Assembly: GCF_900299525.1 (NCBI RefSeq)
Contig: NZ_OMKA01000014.1
Location: 1 to 64,000 of the forward strand
Length of the DNA: 64,000 nucleotides
Direction: 5' to 3'
From: Aquimarina sp. Aq78
GTDB lineage: Bacteria > Bacteroidota > Bacteroidia > Flavobacteriales > Flavobacteriaceae
The translations under genes and the position numbers were made by a program. The notes under the pieces are model-generated. The model ran no database searches, was not told where the DNA came from, and saw nothing but the letters and a program-made list of their open reading frames with translations. Shown piece after piece: positions 56,070 to 64,000 of this stretch (within the stretch, counting starts at the first letter, position 1; every line of letters begins with the position of its first letter).

Positions 56070-56942
56070 ATGAAAAAAATAATCACAATAGCATTCACAT
56101 TAATAACTATAATCTTTTTTTCTTCCTGCGAAACAGATGTTACCAATGATATATCTCTAGTCGAAACACCGCCTCGACTAGTAATCGACGGAGGTTTGGA
56201 ACGAGATATCAAAACTCCCGTTACTACACAACAAATAAGATTACTAACCACAGCACCTTTTTTATCTAATAAAGATTTTCCTTTCGTTAGTGATGCTCAG
56301 GTTACTATATCTAATGGTACAAATTCCTGGGTTTTTGAACATACAAACAATGGATTTTATGAAAACTCAGATATAATCCTGGAAATCGGAAACACCTATA
56401 CTATCACAATCTTATGGAAAGGAGAAACATACCAAGGAACCGACACACTAAAGGAAGAGGTCCCCAGATTCGATAAGTTTTATTTTGAGTTTGAAGAAGA
56501 AACTGTTTTTGCAGACGAAGGATACTTTATAAAATTTGATACAACCGACCCTATTAATGTTCAAAATTTTTACCATTACAGACTCTTCAAAAATAATGAG
56601 TTCGTCACCGTTCCCGATCCGGGGAATAGCCAAGTACTAGTCGTATCCGACGAATTTTTTGACGGCAAGCAACGTATTGGGGTTAATCCTAACGAAGATA
56701 TCTTTTTTGAAATTGGAGATATTGCAACCGCTCAGCAATTATCTATATCAGAGCCCTATTTTGATTACCTTAAAGAATTATTTACCCAGACTGGTAATTT
56801 AGGAAATCCAATAGTTGGTAATCCTCCTCCAGCATCAATACGAGGAAATTTGATAAATTTAGACAATAGTAATAATCGTGCCCTTGGATATTTTTATGTA
56901 GTAGATATTGAAGAAGATACTATAATCATTACTGAAAACTAA
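56070..56942 (+). CDS. DUF4249 outer-membrane lipoprotein
   Basis: A 290-residue lipoprotein of the DUF4249 family, which is almost always encoded next to TonB-dependent receptors in Bacteroidota. The lipobox is TIIFFSSC, and the Cys is followed by ETDVTND. The conserved RLVIDGGLERD segment, beta-rich domain (DAQVTISNGTNSWVFEHTNNGFY) and LEIGNTYTITILWKGETYQGT are visible. It probably serves the receptor encoded 12 bases upstream as a surface or periplasmic partner. The precise role is unknown. Confidence 0.87.
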   Translation: MKKIITIAFTLITIIFFSSCETDVTNDISLVETPPRLVIDGGLERDIKTPVTTQQIRLLTTAPFLSNKDFPFVSDAQVTISNGTNSWVFEHTNNGFYENSDIILEIGNTYTITILWKGETYQGTDTLKEEVPRFDKFYFEFEEETVFADEGYFIKFDTTDPINVQNFYHYRLFKNNEFVTVPDPGNSQVLVVSDEFFDGKQRIGVNPNEDIFFEIGDIATAQQLSISEPYFDYLKELFTQTGNLGNPIVGNPPPASIRGNLINLDNSNNRALGYFYVVDIEEDTIIITEN

Positions 56943-56953
56943 AATATTATAAA

Positions 56954-57991
56954 TTGAAAAGTAACAGAATTTATTTTTATTTACTCGTTATTCTTTTGTT
57001 GAATGCTCTTCACCTTATTGGTGAAATCTACGCTGATGGCTTAGAAGAAGGTATCACTGAAACCCTAATTTTGTTACCCATCAGTTTTTCTTTTACTTTA
57101 TTTGTCTTTTGGTCACGTTTGTACATCAAAAAAACTATCGCAAACAAAATTATAACTGGTAAAAACAAATTACATTTTTTAAGTTTCTGGGCTATAGTTA
57201 TTACACTCAAAACTTTAGTGTTAACTTTTATTCTTAAAGGATTCAGTTCTTACTTTTTTAATGATGATGAAGGACCAGAACCCTTTTTCGATTTGGCGTT
57301 TTGGGCAGTTTTACTCGCTTGCTTCTCTATAATCGTGTTTGTATATTTTATTGAGATTTTTCTTGAGTCTCAAAAAGAAAAACAAGATATTAAAGTAAAG
57401 TTAACCCAATACCAAAGTGAAAAATCAATAGCCCAATATTTAGCCTTAAAGAAACAACTAAACCCTCATTTTCTTTTTAATAGTTTCAACAGTCTTCTGG
57501 GCTTAATCAGTATTGATAGTAAAAAGGCTGAATATTTTTTACAGGAATTATCTAATATTTATAGATATAATTTAACCCAAAGTGAAGAAGTTGTAGTAAC
57601 ATTAAAAAAAGAACTTAAATTAATATACTCCTATATGTCCTTGCAAAAAATAAGGTTTGGAGAACATATAACTCTTGAAGATCATATCGAAGAAACAAAA
57701 CTTAACTTTTTATTACCTCCAATGACTTTAGAACTGTTACTAGAGAATGCTATAAAACATAATGTCATTGAGAGTAATAAACCGTTAAAAATATCTATTA
57801 TAAGCGAGGGTAATAGCATTAAAGTAATGAATAACTTTCAGCCTAAGAATCATCATTATGAAAAGTCATTAGGAATAGGTCTTAAAAATTTAATCAATCA
57901 ATATAAAATGCTGCATACAGAATCTCCACATTTTAAGATAATCAATGGTAATTATATTGCTTATATTCCTCTAATAGAACCTGAATTATGA
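56954..57991 (+). CDS. LytS/YehU-type sensor histidine kinase
   Basis: A 345-residue membrane histidine kinase. The N-terminus has about four membrane segments (FYLLVILLLNALHLIGEIY, ITETLILLPISFSFTLFVFW, FWAIVITLKTLVLTFIL and WAVLLACFSIIVFVYFIEIFL). The His_kinase domain contains QLNPHFLFNSFNSLLGLI, with the phospho-acceptor His, and a HATPase-like region (LELLLENAIKHNV) with GIGLKNL. The start is TTG 56954, since no suitable ATG precedes it. Its TGA overlaps the ATG of the LytTR regulator by 4 bases, so the two form a classical pair. Confidence 0.9.
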   Translation: MKSNRIYFYLLVILLLNALHLIGEIYADGLEEGITETLILLPISFSFTLFVFWSRLYIKKTIANKIITGKNKLHFLSFWAIVITLKTLVLTFILKGFSSYFFNDDEGPEPFFDLAFWAVLLACFSIIVFVYFIEIFLESQKEKQDIKVKLTQYQSEKSIAQYLALKKQLNPHFLFNSFNSLLGLISIDSKKAEYFLQELSNIYRYNLTQSEEVVVTLKKELKLIYSYMSLQKIRFGEHITLEDHIEETKLNFLLPPMTLELLLENAIKHNVIESNKPLKISIISEGNSIKVMNNFQPKNHHYEKSLGIGLKNLINQYKMLHTESPHFKIINGNYIAYIPLIEPEL

Positions 57992-58734
57992 TAAAAAGTA
58001 TTATTATAGAAGACGAAAGTATTGCTGCAATTAGATTACAGAACTTAATTCAGGAAGTTAATAACCAAATTGTAATCACAAAAGTACTTTCTTCTGTAAA
58101 CGAATCTATACAATATCTATCTACAGAAAATCCCGATTTAATTTTTTTAGACATTAACTTATCTGACGGGTATTCTTTCGAAATTTTTAAAATATTAGAT
58201 ATTAATATTCCTATAATATTTACAACAGCATACTCTGAATATGCTATCAAAGCTTTTGAACAAAATAGTATTGATTACCTCCTAAAACCAATTACCAAAG
58301 AAACATTACAACGTAGTATAGATAAGTTTTTTTTACTTAATAAAAATCAACTTCCAAAATACAAAGATTTGTTTTTACACAATGAACATGAATATAAAAA
58401 GAGGTTTTTAGTAAAGATGAATACCAGTTTAAAAACAATAGATATTAATCAGGTTGCATATTTTTATACAGACGAAAAACTTACCTTCATTAAACTATGG
58501 GATGGTAAGAAAATACCTGTTGATTTTTCTTTAAAAAAGCTAGAACAAGAGCTAAACCCATTAGATTATTTTAGAATAAACAGAAAATATATTGTTCATT
58601 TAAAATCTATTGGTGAAATGTATTACTCTTCTAAGTCGAGGATAAAAATAGCTTTAAAACCTGCATCACATGAAAATAATATATTTGTTGCTATTGAAAA
58701 GCTTGGGAAATTTAAAAAATGGCTCGCGCTCTAA
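57988..58734 (+). CDS. LytTR-family response regulator
   Basis: A 248-residue response regulator. The receiver domain (about 1-120) has the acidic pocket EDE and the phospho-Asp in PDLIFLDINLSDGYSFEI, with Thr and Lys downstream (IFTTAYSEYAIKAF, YLLKPI). A LytTR DNA-binding domain (about 150-248) has FRINRKYIVHLKSIGEMYY. It probably regulates the upstream TonB receptor-DUF4249 operon and perhaps others. Overlap with the kinase is 4 bases. It ends 10 bases from the convergent WaaP-like gene. Confidence 0.92.
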   Translation: MIKSIIIEDESIAAIRLQNLIQEVNNQIVITKVLSSVNESIQYLSTENPDLIFLDINLSDGYSFEIFKILDINIPIIFTTAYSEYAIKAFEQNSIDYLLKPITKETLQRSIDKFFLLNKNQLPKYKDLFLHNEHEYKKRFLVKMNTSLKTIDINQVAYFYTDEKLTFIKLWDGKKIPVDFSLKKLEQELNPLDYFRINRKYIVHLKSIGEMYYSSKSRIKIALKPASHENNIFVAIEKLGKFKKWLAL

Positions 58735-58744
58735 TAGTAATTCT

Positions 58745-59530
58745 CTATTTTGAATCTTCCCTATATTTTTTCTTCCAGAAAAATATTTTTCTTTTTAAGG
58801 CTATTTTATCATGATATTTCTTTTGAAATGCTGCAGTAAGACTCCACATATTTTGATACATCGTTGATTCATCCTCACCGGTTAACTTAGCATATTCATT
58901 CGACATAATTGCAACCATTTCCTTTTTGGGAGTTAATCTCGAGAAATTACGAATTCTGGTTTCCATATCTAAATCCCTAAACTCCATCCTATTTAGATCT
59001 ACTAAATAAAAATCATACCCAGAACTTGTTTTTACGATCAAAGTGTTCCCTGGAGAATGATCTAAAAATAGAATTCCCTTTTCATGAAGATCATAAGTAA
59101 ATCTTGTAAAAGCTCTTAAAATGGCTTCATGATCAGGATAATCCGGTTCATGTACCAATTCTCGATAAGTAAGATCGTAATTAAGTAATTCACTAACATA
59201 ATAGCTTTTTCTAAATAAAAAGAACGTAGTGTATAAATCATACGCCAACGGGAATGGGGTTTTTATGCCCAACTCTAATAGCTTATTCGCATAATTATAA
59301 GATCTTTCTGCCTTTGACTTTCTAAAGAATCGATATACAACCTGATTTATAAAATTAGGAATCTTGAATGATTTGATGGTGTACTTTTTACCTTCAATCT
59401 CTACAATTTTTATAACATTGCGCTCTGCATCTCCCAATATATCATGATAGTCATCAAAATGCGCTATTGTTTTCTGCACTTCGGTTTTAACTGATTTATA
59501 ATCTGGATGTATGATAAATTTACGTTGCAT
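58745..59530 (-). CDS. WaaP/KdkA-like lipopolysaccharide core kinase
   Basis: A 261-residue small kinase of the WaaP/KdkA type that probably phosphorylates Kdo or heptose in the inner core. The ATP-binding Lys is in KKYTIKSFKIPNFIN, the catalytic loop is LFLDHSPGNTLIVK (HxDxxxxN-like) and the metal-binding Asp is in YLVDLNRMEF. The order is complete and the length is usual. It lies in the glycan region with GT9, GT2 and two GT-B genes. Which sugar is phosphorylated is not evident. Confidence 0.85.
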   Translation of the reverse strand: MQRKFIIHPDYKSVKTEVQKTIAHFDDYHDILGDAERNVIKIVEIEGKKYTIKSFKIPNFINQVVYRFFRKSKAERSYNYANKLLELGIKTPFPLAYDLYTTFFLFRKSYYVSELLNYDLTYRELVHEPDYPDHEAILRAFTRFTYDLHEKGILFLDHSPGNTLIVKTSSGYDFYLVDLNRMEFRDLDMETRIRNFSRLTPKKEMVAIMSNEYAKLTGEDESTMYQNMWSLTAAFQKKYHDKIALKRKIFFWKKKYREDSK

Positions 59531-59657
59531 TCTTTATTCATAAAATAAGTTAGACAAAAGTAACTTTTTGATATAATTCTATACTACTCAGCAGTAATAA
59601 AAAATGTAAGGCACATTGTAGAAATACTTATTATAATATCCAAGTGTATATCAAAAA

Positions 59658-60713
59658 TCACATTAGAGATTTGTATATTTCATTGTATTCTAATGCTGCT
59701 GATTTCCAACTAAATTTTTCTAATTGGGTTTTAATTTTTCCTTCCATTTTAAGTCTATTAGAATCAAAATAAGTGATTTTTGTTAAAAACACATCAGCCA
59801 TATATTCAGGTTCTAATTCTTCCCAATAAAAACAGGCTTCTCCTCCTATTTCGGGTAAAGAAGTTTTATTATATAGAAAAATAGGTTTATTAAAGTTTAA
59901 TGCTTCTACTATCGGCAATCCAAACCCTTCTCTGGAAGAAGGGAATACAAAAGCAAAACAACTGGTAAACAGCTTCACTTTTGTTTCTTCAGATACAATA
60001 CCTTTCAAAAAAACTCTTTCCGTAAGGTTATTTTCTTGAATTAAATTTTCTAAATGTAAAACATAATCGCTACTACCTTTTCCTGCAAGAATAAGTTTAA
60101 ATCTTTCCGGAATGTGGTTCATCATTAAGATAAGTTTCTCCAGATTTTTGTACGATCTCATTTCCGTAATACAAAAAAGATAATCATCTGTATTTTCATC
60201 AGGACTAACTAACGAGGTTTCTTTTAAAGAATTACCATTATATATTACTTTTTGTGTTTTTGACGTAGCAACATTAAAATGTCTATTCACTTCATTTTTA
60301 GTAAAGTGTGATACAAAAACAAGTACTTGAGCTCTATCTATTTTTTTTTGAATAAAATCCTTAGTTTTCTGATCTACTGTATCCTCATAAATAAAATTAA
60401 TATCATGAATGGTTAAGATGTATGGAATTTTCTTATTTGAAGGTTCAATTTTACTTAGTTGGTTGGTGCAATGAAATATATAATTACGACCAAAAATACC
60501 CAACTGGCGATGAATTGAATAATAGTATTTAACAAAAATATTCTTCTGACTAAATATTGATTTATAACCGCCTTTTTGGGGGGTGTAAAAAATATAATTT
60601 ATATCAGTATCAATAGATGAAAACGCTTTAGATAAATGATATGAAAATTGCCCAAAGCCTTTATTTAGATTTTTTAAGTAATGAAAATCTACAAATACTC
60701 TTTTATTTTTCAC
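59658..60713 (-). CDS. Glycosyltransferase family 4 (GT-B) enzyme
   Basis: A 351-residue retaining GT-B glycosyltransferase. The donor domain contains LFCITEMRSYKNLEKLILMM, then LAGKGSSDYVLHLENLI, FLKGIVSEETKVKLF, and the sugar-nucleotide motif AFVFPSSREGFGLPIVEALNFNKPIF with Glu-x7-Glu in short parts. The N-terminal acceptor domain is longer than minimal. The upstream GT gene ends 4 bases before this start on the same strand, so the two are surely co-transcribed. Confidence 0.88.
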   Translation of the reverse strand: MKNKRVFVDFHYLKNLNKGFGQFSYHLSKAFSSIDTDINYIFYTPQKGGYKSIFSQKNIFVKYYYSIHRQLGIFGRNYIFHCTNQLSKIEPSNKKIPYILTIHDINFIYEDTVDQKTKDFIQKKIDRAQVLVFVSHFTKNEVNRHFNVATSKTQKVIYNGNSLKETSLVSPDENTDDYLFCITEMRSYKNLEKLILMMNHIPERFKLILAGKGSSDYVLHLENLIQENNLTERVFLKGIVSEETKVKLFTSCFAFVFPSSREGFGLPIVEALNFNKPIFLYNKTSLPEIGGEACFYWEELEPEYMADVFLTKITYFDSNRLKMEGKIKTQLEKFSWKSAALEYNEIYKSLM

Positions 60714-60717
60714 CTTT

Positions 60718-61659
60718 TTATAAATTTAGAATTCTGTTTATCCAATTATCCACCAGGTACTTTTGATAGATCTCATTTGGTATTTCTTCATATTCATTCT
60801 CAAAAAAAGATTTAGGAATTTGAATATTATTTTTATCTATTATCAAGATATTATTTGGATTATAAAAATCATAAGTAGCAATGGCTGCATTAGTAGTTAT
60901 TAGTTTTTTGCTATTCCCTAAACTTTCAAAAACTCTAAACGATAGTCCATCCTGCCCTTCTCTATGAGTATCTAACAATACGTTAGAATGTGCTACTAAC
61001 TCATTTACCTCTTTCATGTTTATCCGTTCTGTAACGTACTCTACACTACTTTTGGATTCAATTTTCTTTTTCCCGAAACTAATAATTTTATATGATACAC
61101 CTAACCCATCTAATTTTAGGGCTATATCATCTATAAATTTAGATCGTTTGCTAAATGTGCTTATATTAAAAACCTCTTGTTCTATAGGCAGGTTATTTTT
61201 GTTTTCTTTAAAAATATAATTTGTCGCAAATTTAAAATTATGTTTTTTTGAATCATTGGGTTCAAAAGTATATACCTCATCAAAAAAAGGAGCTACTAAT
61301 AATATCTTTGGTATTCTTTCTATATTATCATTAAAAAACGCTGTCAAATTACCGGTAAATGAGCTTATATTCTTAATAATCTGAGGAAGTAAAAAATTAG
61401 CATTAAGCATTAGGATTTTATCTTGTTTCCCAATTTCACTCAATCGCTTAAGAATCTCTTTATTTAAGTGATTCTTTTTTATATCGTATTTAAAAAAAGT
61501 TTTTCCAATAAAATTAAAAACTCGGTGAAAAACCGTAGGATACTGATACCTAAAAGTATGAAAGTTTATATGATTAACTTCATATCCCTGCTTTTTTAGA
61601 CTCTTGGCAATTTCATCGTTAATCCCCAAAACATCTAGACTAATCAGTGTTATTTTCAT
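60718..61659 (-). CDS. Predicted GT-B glycosyltransferase of uncertain family
   Basis: A 313-residue cytoplasmic protein. The N-terminus begins with a Rossmann-like strand (KITLISLDVLGINDEIAKSL). The C-terminal half has SNVLLDTHREGQDGLSFRVFESLGNSKKLITTNAAI, whose E-x7 pattern of the donor site is like GT4 or CgeB-type enzymes. The middle has charged, lysine-rich helices. I can support a glycosyltransferase fold but not a specific family or substrate. It lies 4 bases before the GT4 gene on the same strand and is divergent from the anchored methyltransferase. Confidence 0.65.
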   Translation of the reverse strand: MKITLISLDVLGINDEIAKSLKKQGYEVNHINFHTFRYQYPTVFHRVFNFIGKTFFKYDIKKNHLNKEILKRLSEIGKQDKILMLNANFLLPQIIKNISSFTGNLTAFFNDNIERIPKILLVAPFFDEVYTFEPNDSKKHNFKFATNYIFKENKNNLPIEQEVFNISTFSKRSKFIDDIALKLDGLGVSYKIISFGKKKIESKSSVEYVTERINMKEVNELVAHSNVLLDTHREGQDGLSFRVFESLGNSKKLITTNAAIATYDFYNPNNILIIDKNNIQIPKSFFENEYEEIPNEIYQKYLVDNWINRILNL

Positions 61660-61767
61660 GTTTTAAATAATAATAGAGACAAACTTACTAAAAGTAAAGA
61701 ATGATATTGCTAAAAAAGTAATTTTTAAAATCAATACATTTGTCAGCGTTATATTAAAACCATCATA

Positions 61768-62430
61768 ATGAATTATCTATTTATCATATTACTTCTTGTG
61801 TTATTAGGAATTGCATTTCCTAAATTACTCAAACTCATCAAGCATAAGTCATTATATCCTTTCATGCCTTATAAATATAATTTTAGAAGAAGACGCATCA
61901 CTTTTTCTAAAACACTACAGCTTTTAAATGAACGAAATGCTAAAATACTGGTAGAGACAGGAACTTCGAGAAACGGTCTTAAAGCGACTAAAACTGATGG
62001 TGGAGCAACAATCGTTTTTGGTAAATGGGCAAAAGAAAATAGTGCAAAATTGCATTCTGTGGATATTAGTAAAGATTCTGTGCAAGGAGCTCAGGAAGCA
62101 GTACAAGAAGAAAACTTACAAGATAGTACAACAGTATATCTAGGAGATTCTCTAGACTTCTTAAAGAATTTCAACGAATCTATTGACTTTTTATATCTAG
62201 ATAGTTATGATTATTCAAAGACCGATATAGATGTTCAAAAGAACAGTCAAGAACATCACTTAAAAGAATTTATTCTGGCAGAAGGCAAACTACATGATAA
62301 ATCTATCGTTTTAATAGACGATTGCAGACTTCCTGGAGGTGGTAAAGGAAAAACAGTTGTAGAGTATATGCTAAAAAAAGATTGGAAAATTTTAATTAAT
62401 GCTTATCAAATTTTATTAGTAAAAAAGTAG
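61768..62430 (+). CDS. Membrane-anchored class I methyltransferase-like protein
   Basis: A 220-residue protein whose first 24 residues (MNYLFIILLLVLLGIAFPKL onward) form a membrane anchor. The rest is a Rossmann SAM-dependent methyltransferase: motif I is ILVETGTSRNG, the acidic SAM-binding position is in HSVDIS, and motif IV is DFLYLDSYDYS. A C-terminal segment has SIVLIDDCRLPGGGKGKTV. It resembles Methyltransf_24 proteins found in polysaccharide clusters. The substrate is unknown but probably a surface sugar or lipid. It is divergent from the GT gene at 61659. Confidence 0.75.
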   Translation: MNYLFIILLLVLLGIAFPKLLKLIKHKSLYPFMPYKYNFRRRRITFSKTLQLLNERNAKILVETGTSRNGLKATKTDGGATIVFGKWAKENSAKLHSVDISKDSVQGAQEAVQEENLQDSTTVYLGDSLDFLKNFNESIDFLYLDSYDYSKTDIDVQKNSQEHHLKEFILAEGKLHDKSIVLIDDCRLPGGGKGKTVVEYMLKKDWKILINAYQILLVKK

Positions 62431-62607
62431 CTTTTTTATGGAGTCTAAATAAATTTATTGAACCCAAAAATATCTATACTAAATAATGTGATTTTCGTAT
62501 AGATCGATATATTTGTACGGTATCAATAATTATATCCTAAAAACAAATAATTATTTCTATTCAAAACGCAATAGCAAAAATTATCATTAACTAAAAACAA
62601 TACAGTA

Positions 62608-63249
62608 ATGGATTATGACAATAAACCCGAGGGATACTACAATAATATCAGAAATGAAATGTTCGCCTTTTTTCCAGAAAATGCAAAAGTAGTATTAGAT
62701 GTTGGTTGTGGAGAAGGCACTTTTGCTGCTTTTATTAAAGAAAAACACAATACAGAAACCTGGGGTATTGAATTGATGCCAGAGCATGGAAAAAAAGCCG
62801 AAAAGGTACTCGACAAAGTTTTTATTGGTGAATGTGAAAAATTTATTGATGAGCTACCCGATAATCATTTTGATGTTATCTATTTCAATGATGTATTAGA
62901 ACATCTTGTAGATCCATATTGGGTGCTAGAAAAAATTAAAAGCAAACTATCAAAAGATGGTGTAATTATAAGCTCAATACCTAACATGAGATACCATAGT
63001 GCTTTAAAAAACCTAGTACTTAAAAAGAATTGGGAGTATGAAGAACATGGTATAATGGACAAAACGCACTTACGATTCTTTACTGGTAAGAGTATTGCAA
63101 ATATGTATACGAGATTAGGGTATAAAATAGTACTTCATAAAGGCATTAATAAAACAAAATCTATCAAACCATTCTTCTATAATATTCCTTTTTTATTTAC
63201 TGCAATGGACATGAGATATCTTCAGTATGCTACAGTTGTCAAAAAGTAA
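62608..63249 (+). CDS. Class I SAM-dependent methyltransferase
   Basis: A 213-residue methyltransferase typical of surface-polysaccharide loci. Motif I is VVLDVGCGEGTFAAFI, the acidic loop is WGIELMPEH, motif IV is FDVIYFNDVLEHLVDPYWVLE, and the conserved MDKTHLRFFT motif lies at about residues 150-159. Downstream of the anchored methyltransferase on the same strand, it is probably in the same transcript. The substrate is not evident. A perfect bidirectional terminator follows. Confidence 0.87.
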   Translation: MDYDNKPEGYYNNIRNEMFAFFPENAKVVLDVGCGEGTFAAFIKEKHNTETWGIELMPEHGKKAEKVLDKVFIGECEKFIDELPDNHFDVIYFNDVLEHLVDPYWVLEKIKSKLSKDGVIISSIPNMRYHSALKNLVLKKNWEYEEHGIMDKTHLRFFTGKSIANMYTRLGYKIVLHKGINKTKSIKPFFYNIPFLFTAMDMRYLQYATVVKK

Positions 63250-63350
63250 ACCCTAAGAAAAGATGTGTAATCCGTATCGCTTAGATAATGCCGATATCGT
63301 ATTAACATATCACACACTCTGAAATACTGAGAAAGTTTTATATACAAATT

Positions 63351-63388
63351 AAGAAAGGATTCCAATTATTGGAATCCTTTCTTTTTAA
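63351..63388. terminator. Bidirectional terminator at the end of the glycan region
   Basis: A 15-base-pair perfect stem, 63351-63365 with 63369-63383 (AAGAAAGGATTCCAA and its complement), has a TTA loop. T residues follow on the plus strand. It serves the methyltransferase and the convergent partial gene. Confidence 0.85.
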
Positions 63389-63415
63389 ATAGATCTAATT
63401 TTGGTCCAAATCAAA

Positions 63416-64000
63416 CTACCAATTAATTCGATCTCTCCATCGGTTACGTTCTACATCACCATACATCTTCTCTGTTATGGTTCCGCTTACATTAATATCC
63501 CAATGAGCACCGGCTATTGGTCCTGGAACAGTGACAGAATTAAGAAGTAGCGTTTGATGAGTAGCACAAGAGGATGAAAATACAACAGAACGATTATTAA
63601 CATCACTTGGATGGGGTGAAACCGGACCATTATGATTTCTTAAAAAAGAGTTATTACTTAAATTAATTGAAATTTCTCTTCTTTCCCCAGAAAGTCTCCA
63701 TCTTCTACGTTTAGGATTATATTCTAACTTTACTCGTAAGAATATTCTATAAGTATCTACCCGGAAAGGTCCTCCTGTATTTAAATGTTCTGCATAAACT
63801 TCGTGCACATATTTAAAAGCTCGAGGAGAAGTTCCTTGAACGTTACCCGAACCGCAATTCTCTACATATCTTTGTTTTCTAAATTCATATTGATTATCTA
63901 CAACAACTGTTTTTGCTGCACCTATTCCTGTCTCATTACCAGGTACTCCTTTAGGATCAACTCGGGTGTAAGATACAGAACCAACTTCTTTAAGGTTTCC
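63416..64000 (-). CDS. C-terminal part of an unrecognised protein, continuing beyond the window
   Basis: The minus-strand reading is open from the window edge to the TAG-class stop at 63416, giving 194 visible residues. The visible GTG at 63808 is only an internal codon, because the reading continues upstream to 64000 without a stop (YVENCGSGNVQG and AAKTVVVDNQYEFRKQ). The sequence is rich in Ser, Asn and Arg and ends NRWRDRINW. I do not recognise a family. Paired Cys residues (ENCGSG, SSCATHQ) and the composition suggest an exported protein, but the N-terminus lies outside the window. Confidence 0.6.
   Translation of the reverse strand, partial: GNLKEVGSVSYTRVDPKGVPGNETGIGAAKTVVVDNQYEFRKQRYVENCGSGNVQGTSPRAFKYVHEVYAEHLNTGGPFRVDTYRIFLRVKLEYNPKRRRWRLSGERREISINLSNNSFLRNHNGPVSPHPSDVNNRSVVFSSSCATHQTLLLNSVTVPGPIAGAHWDINVSGTITEKMYGDVERNRWRDRINW

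Overview
The window looks like a chromosomal segment of a Bacteroidota bacterium, most likely a marine Flavobacteriaceae member. An Aquimarina-like genus is only a guess. The reasons are: very AT-rich DNA, two SusC/SusD outer-membrane uptake pairs, a further TonB-dependent receptor with a DUF4249 lipoprotein, Bacteroidota families (DUF5606, DUF349, DUF368, OstA-like, PD40/TPR envelope proteins), promoters of the TAnnTTTG type instead of the classical -10 box, little sign of Shine-Dalgarno sequences, and several TTG, GTG and even ATA start codons. I see no tRNA, rRNA, CRISPR array, insertion sequence or prophage.

Layout. 1-3655: thrS-infC-rpmI-rplT translation operon, with infC starting at a non-canonical ATA codon, a probable structured RNA before rplT, and a strong terminator. 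3771-6959: a small membrane protein paired with a large soluble hybrid histidine kinase. 7011-13438: housekeeping genes (TrmH-type RNA methyltransferase, M48 protease, RelA/SpoT homologue, Fur-family regulator, purA). 13510-15665: a secreted tail-collar protein and a TPR/PD40 envelope protein on the minus strand. 16151-26058: OstA-like protein, class III aminotransferase, TPR protein with a long leader, two tandem DUF368 lipid-carrier transporters, aroE and a DUF349 protein. 26438-39582: two copies in tandem of a module of membrane-bound AraC-type regulator, SusC and SusD, all on the minus strand. 39877-51583: mazG, a GT1 glycosyltransferase, nitronate monooxygenase, mnmA, a MORN protein, yidC, pyrG, a DUF5606 protein, def, ruvX and dapD. 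51661-63249: a surface-glycan region (GT9, GT2, WaaP-like kinase, two GT-B glycosyltransferases, two methyltransferases) interrupted by a TonB receptor, DUF4249 lipoprotein and LytS/LytTR two-component operon. 63416-64000: the C-terminal part of an unrecognised protein that continues beyond the window.

How the genes fit together. Much of the window is core metabolism and envelope assembly. YidC inserts membrane proteins. The DUF368 proteins probably recycle undecaprenyl phosphate. OstA-like, GT9, GT2, WaaP and the other glycosyltransferases point to lipopolysaccharide or surface-glycan synthesis. The duplicated SusCD modules each carry their own likely membrane-embedded transcription factor and no glycoside hydrolase, so the substrate cannot be named. 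The most unusual items are the two genes whose conserved N-termini can only be reached from ATA or another AUU-class codon, the multi-stem RNA upstream of rplT, a 31-codon ORF whose stop overlaps the start of the TPR gene, the kinase and membrane-protein pair, and the duplicated 7TM-AraC/SusCD modules.
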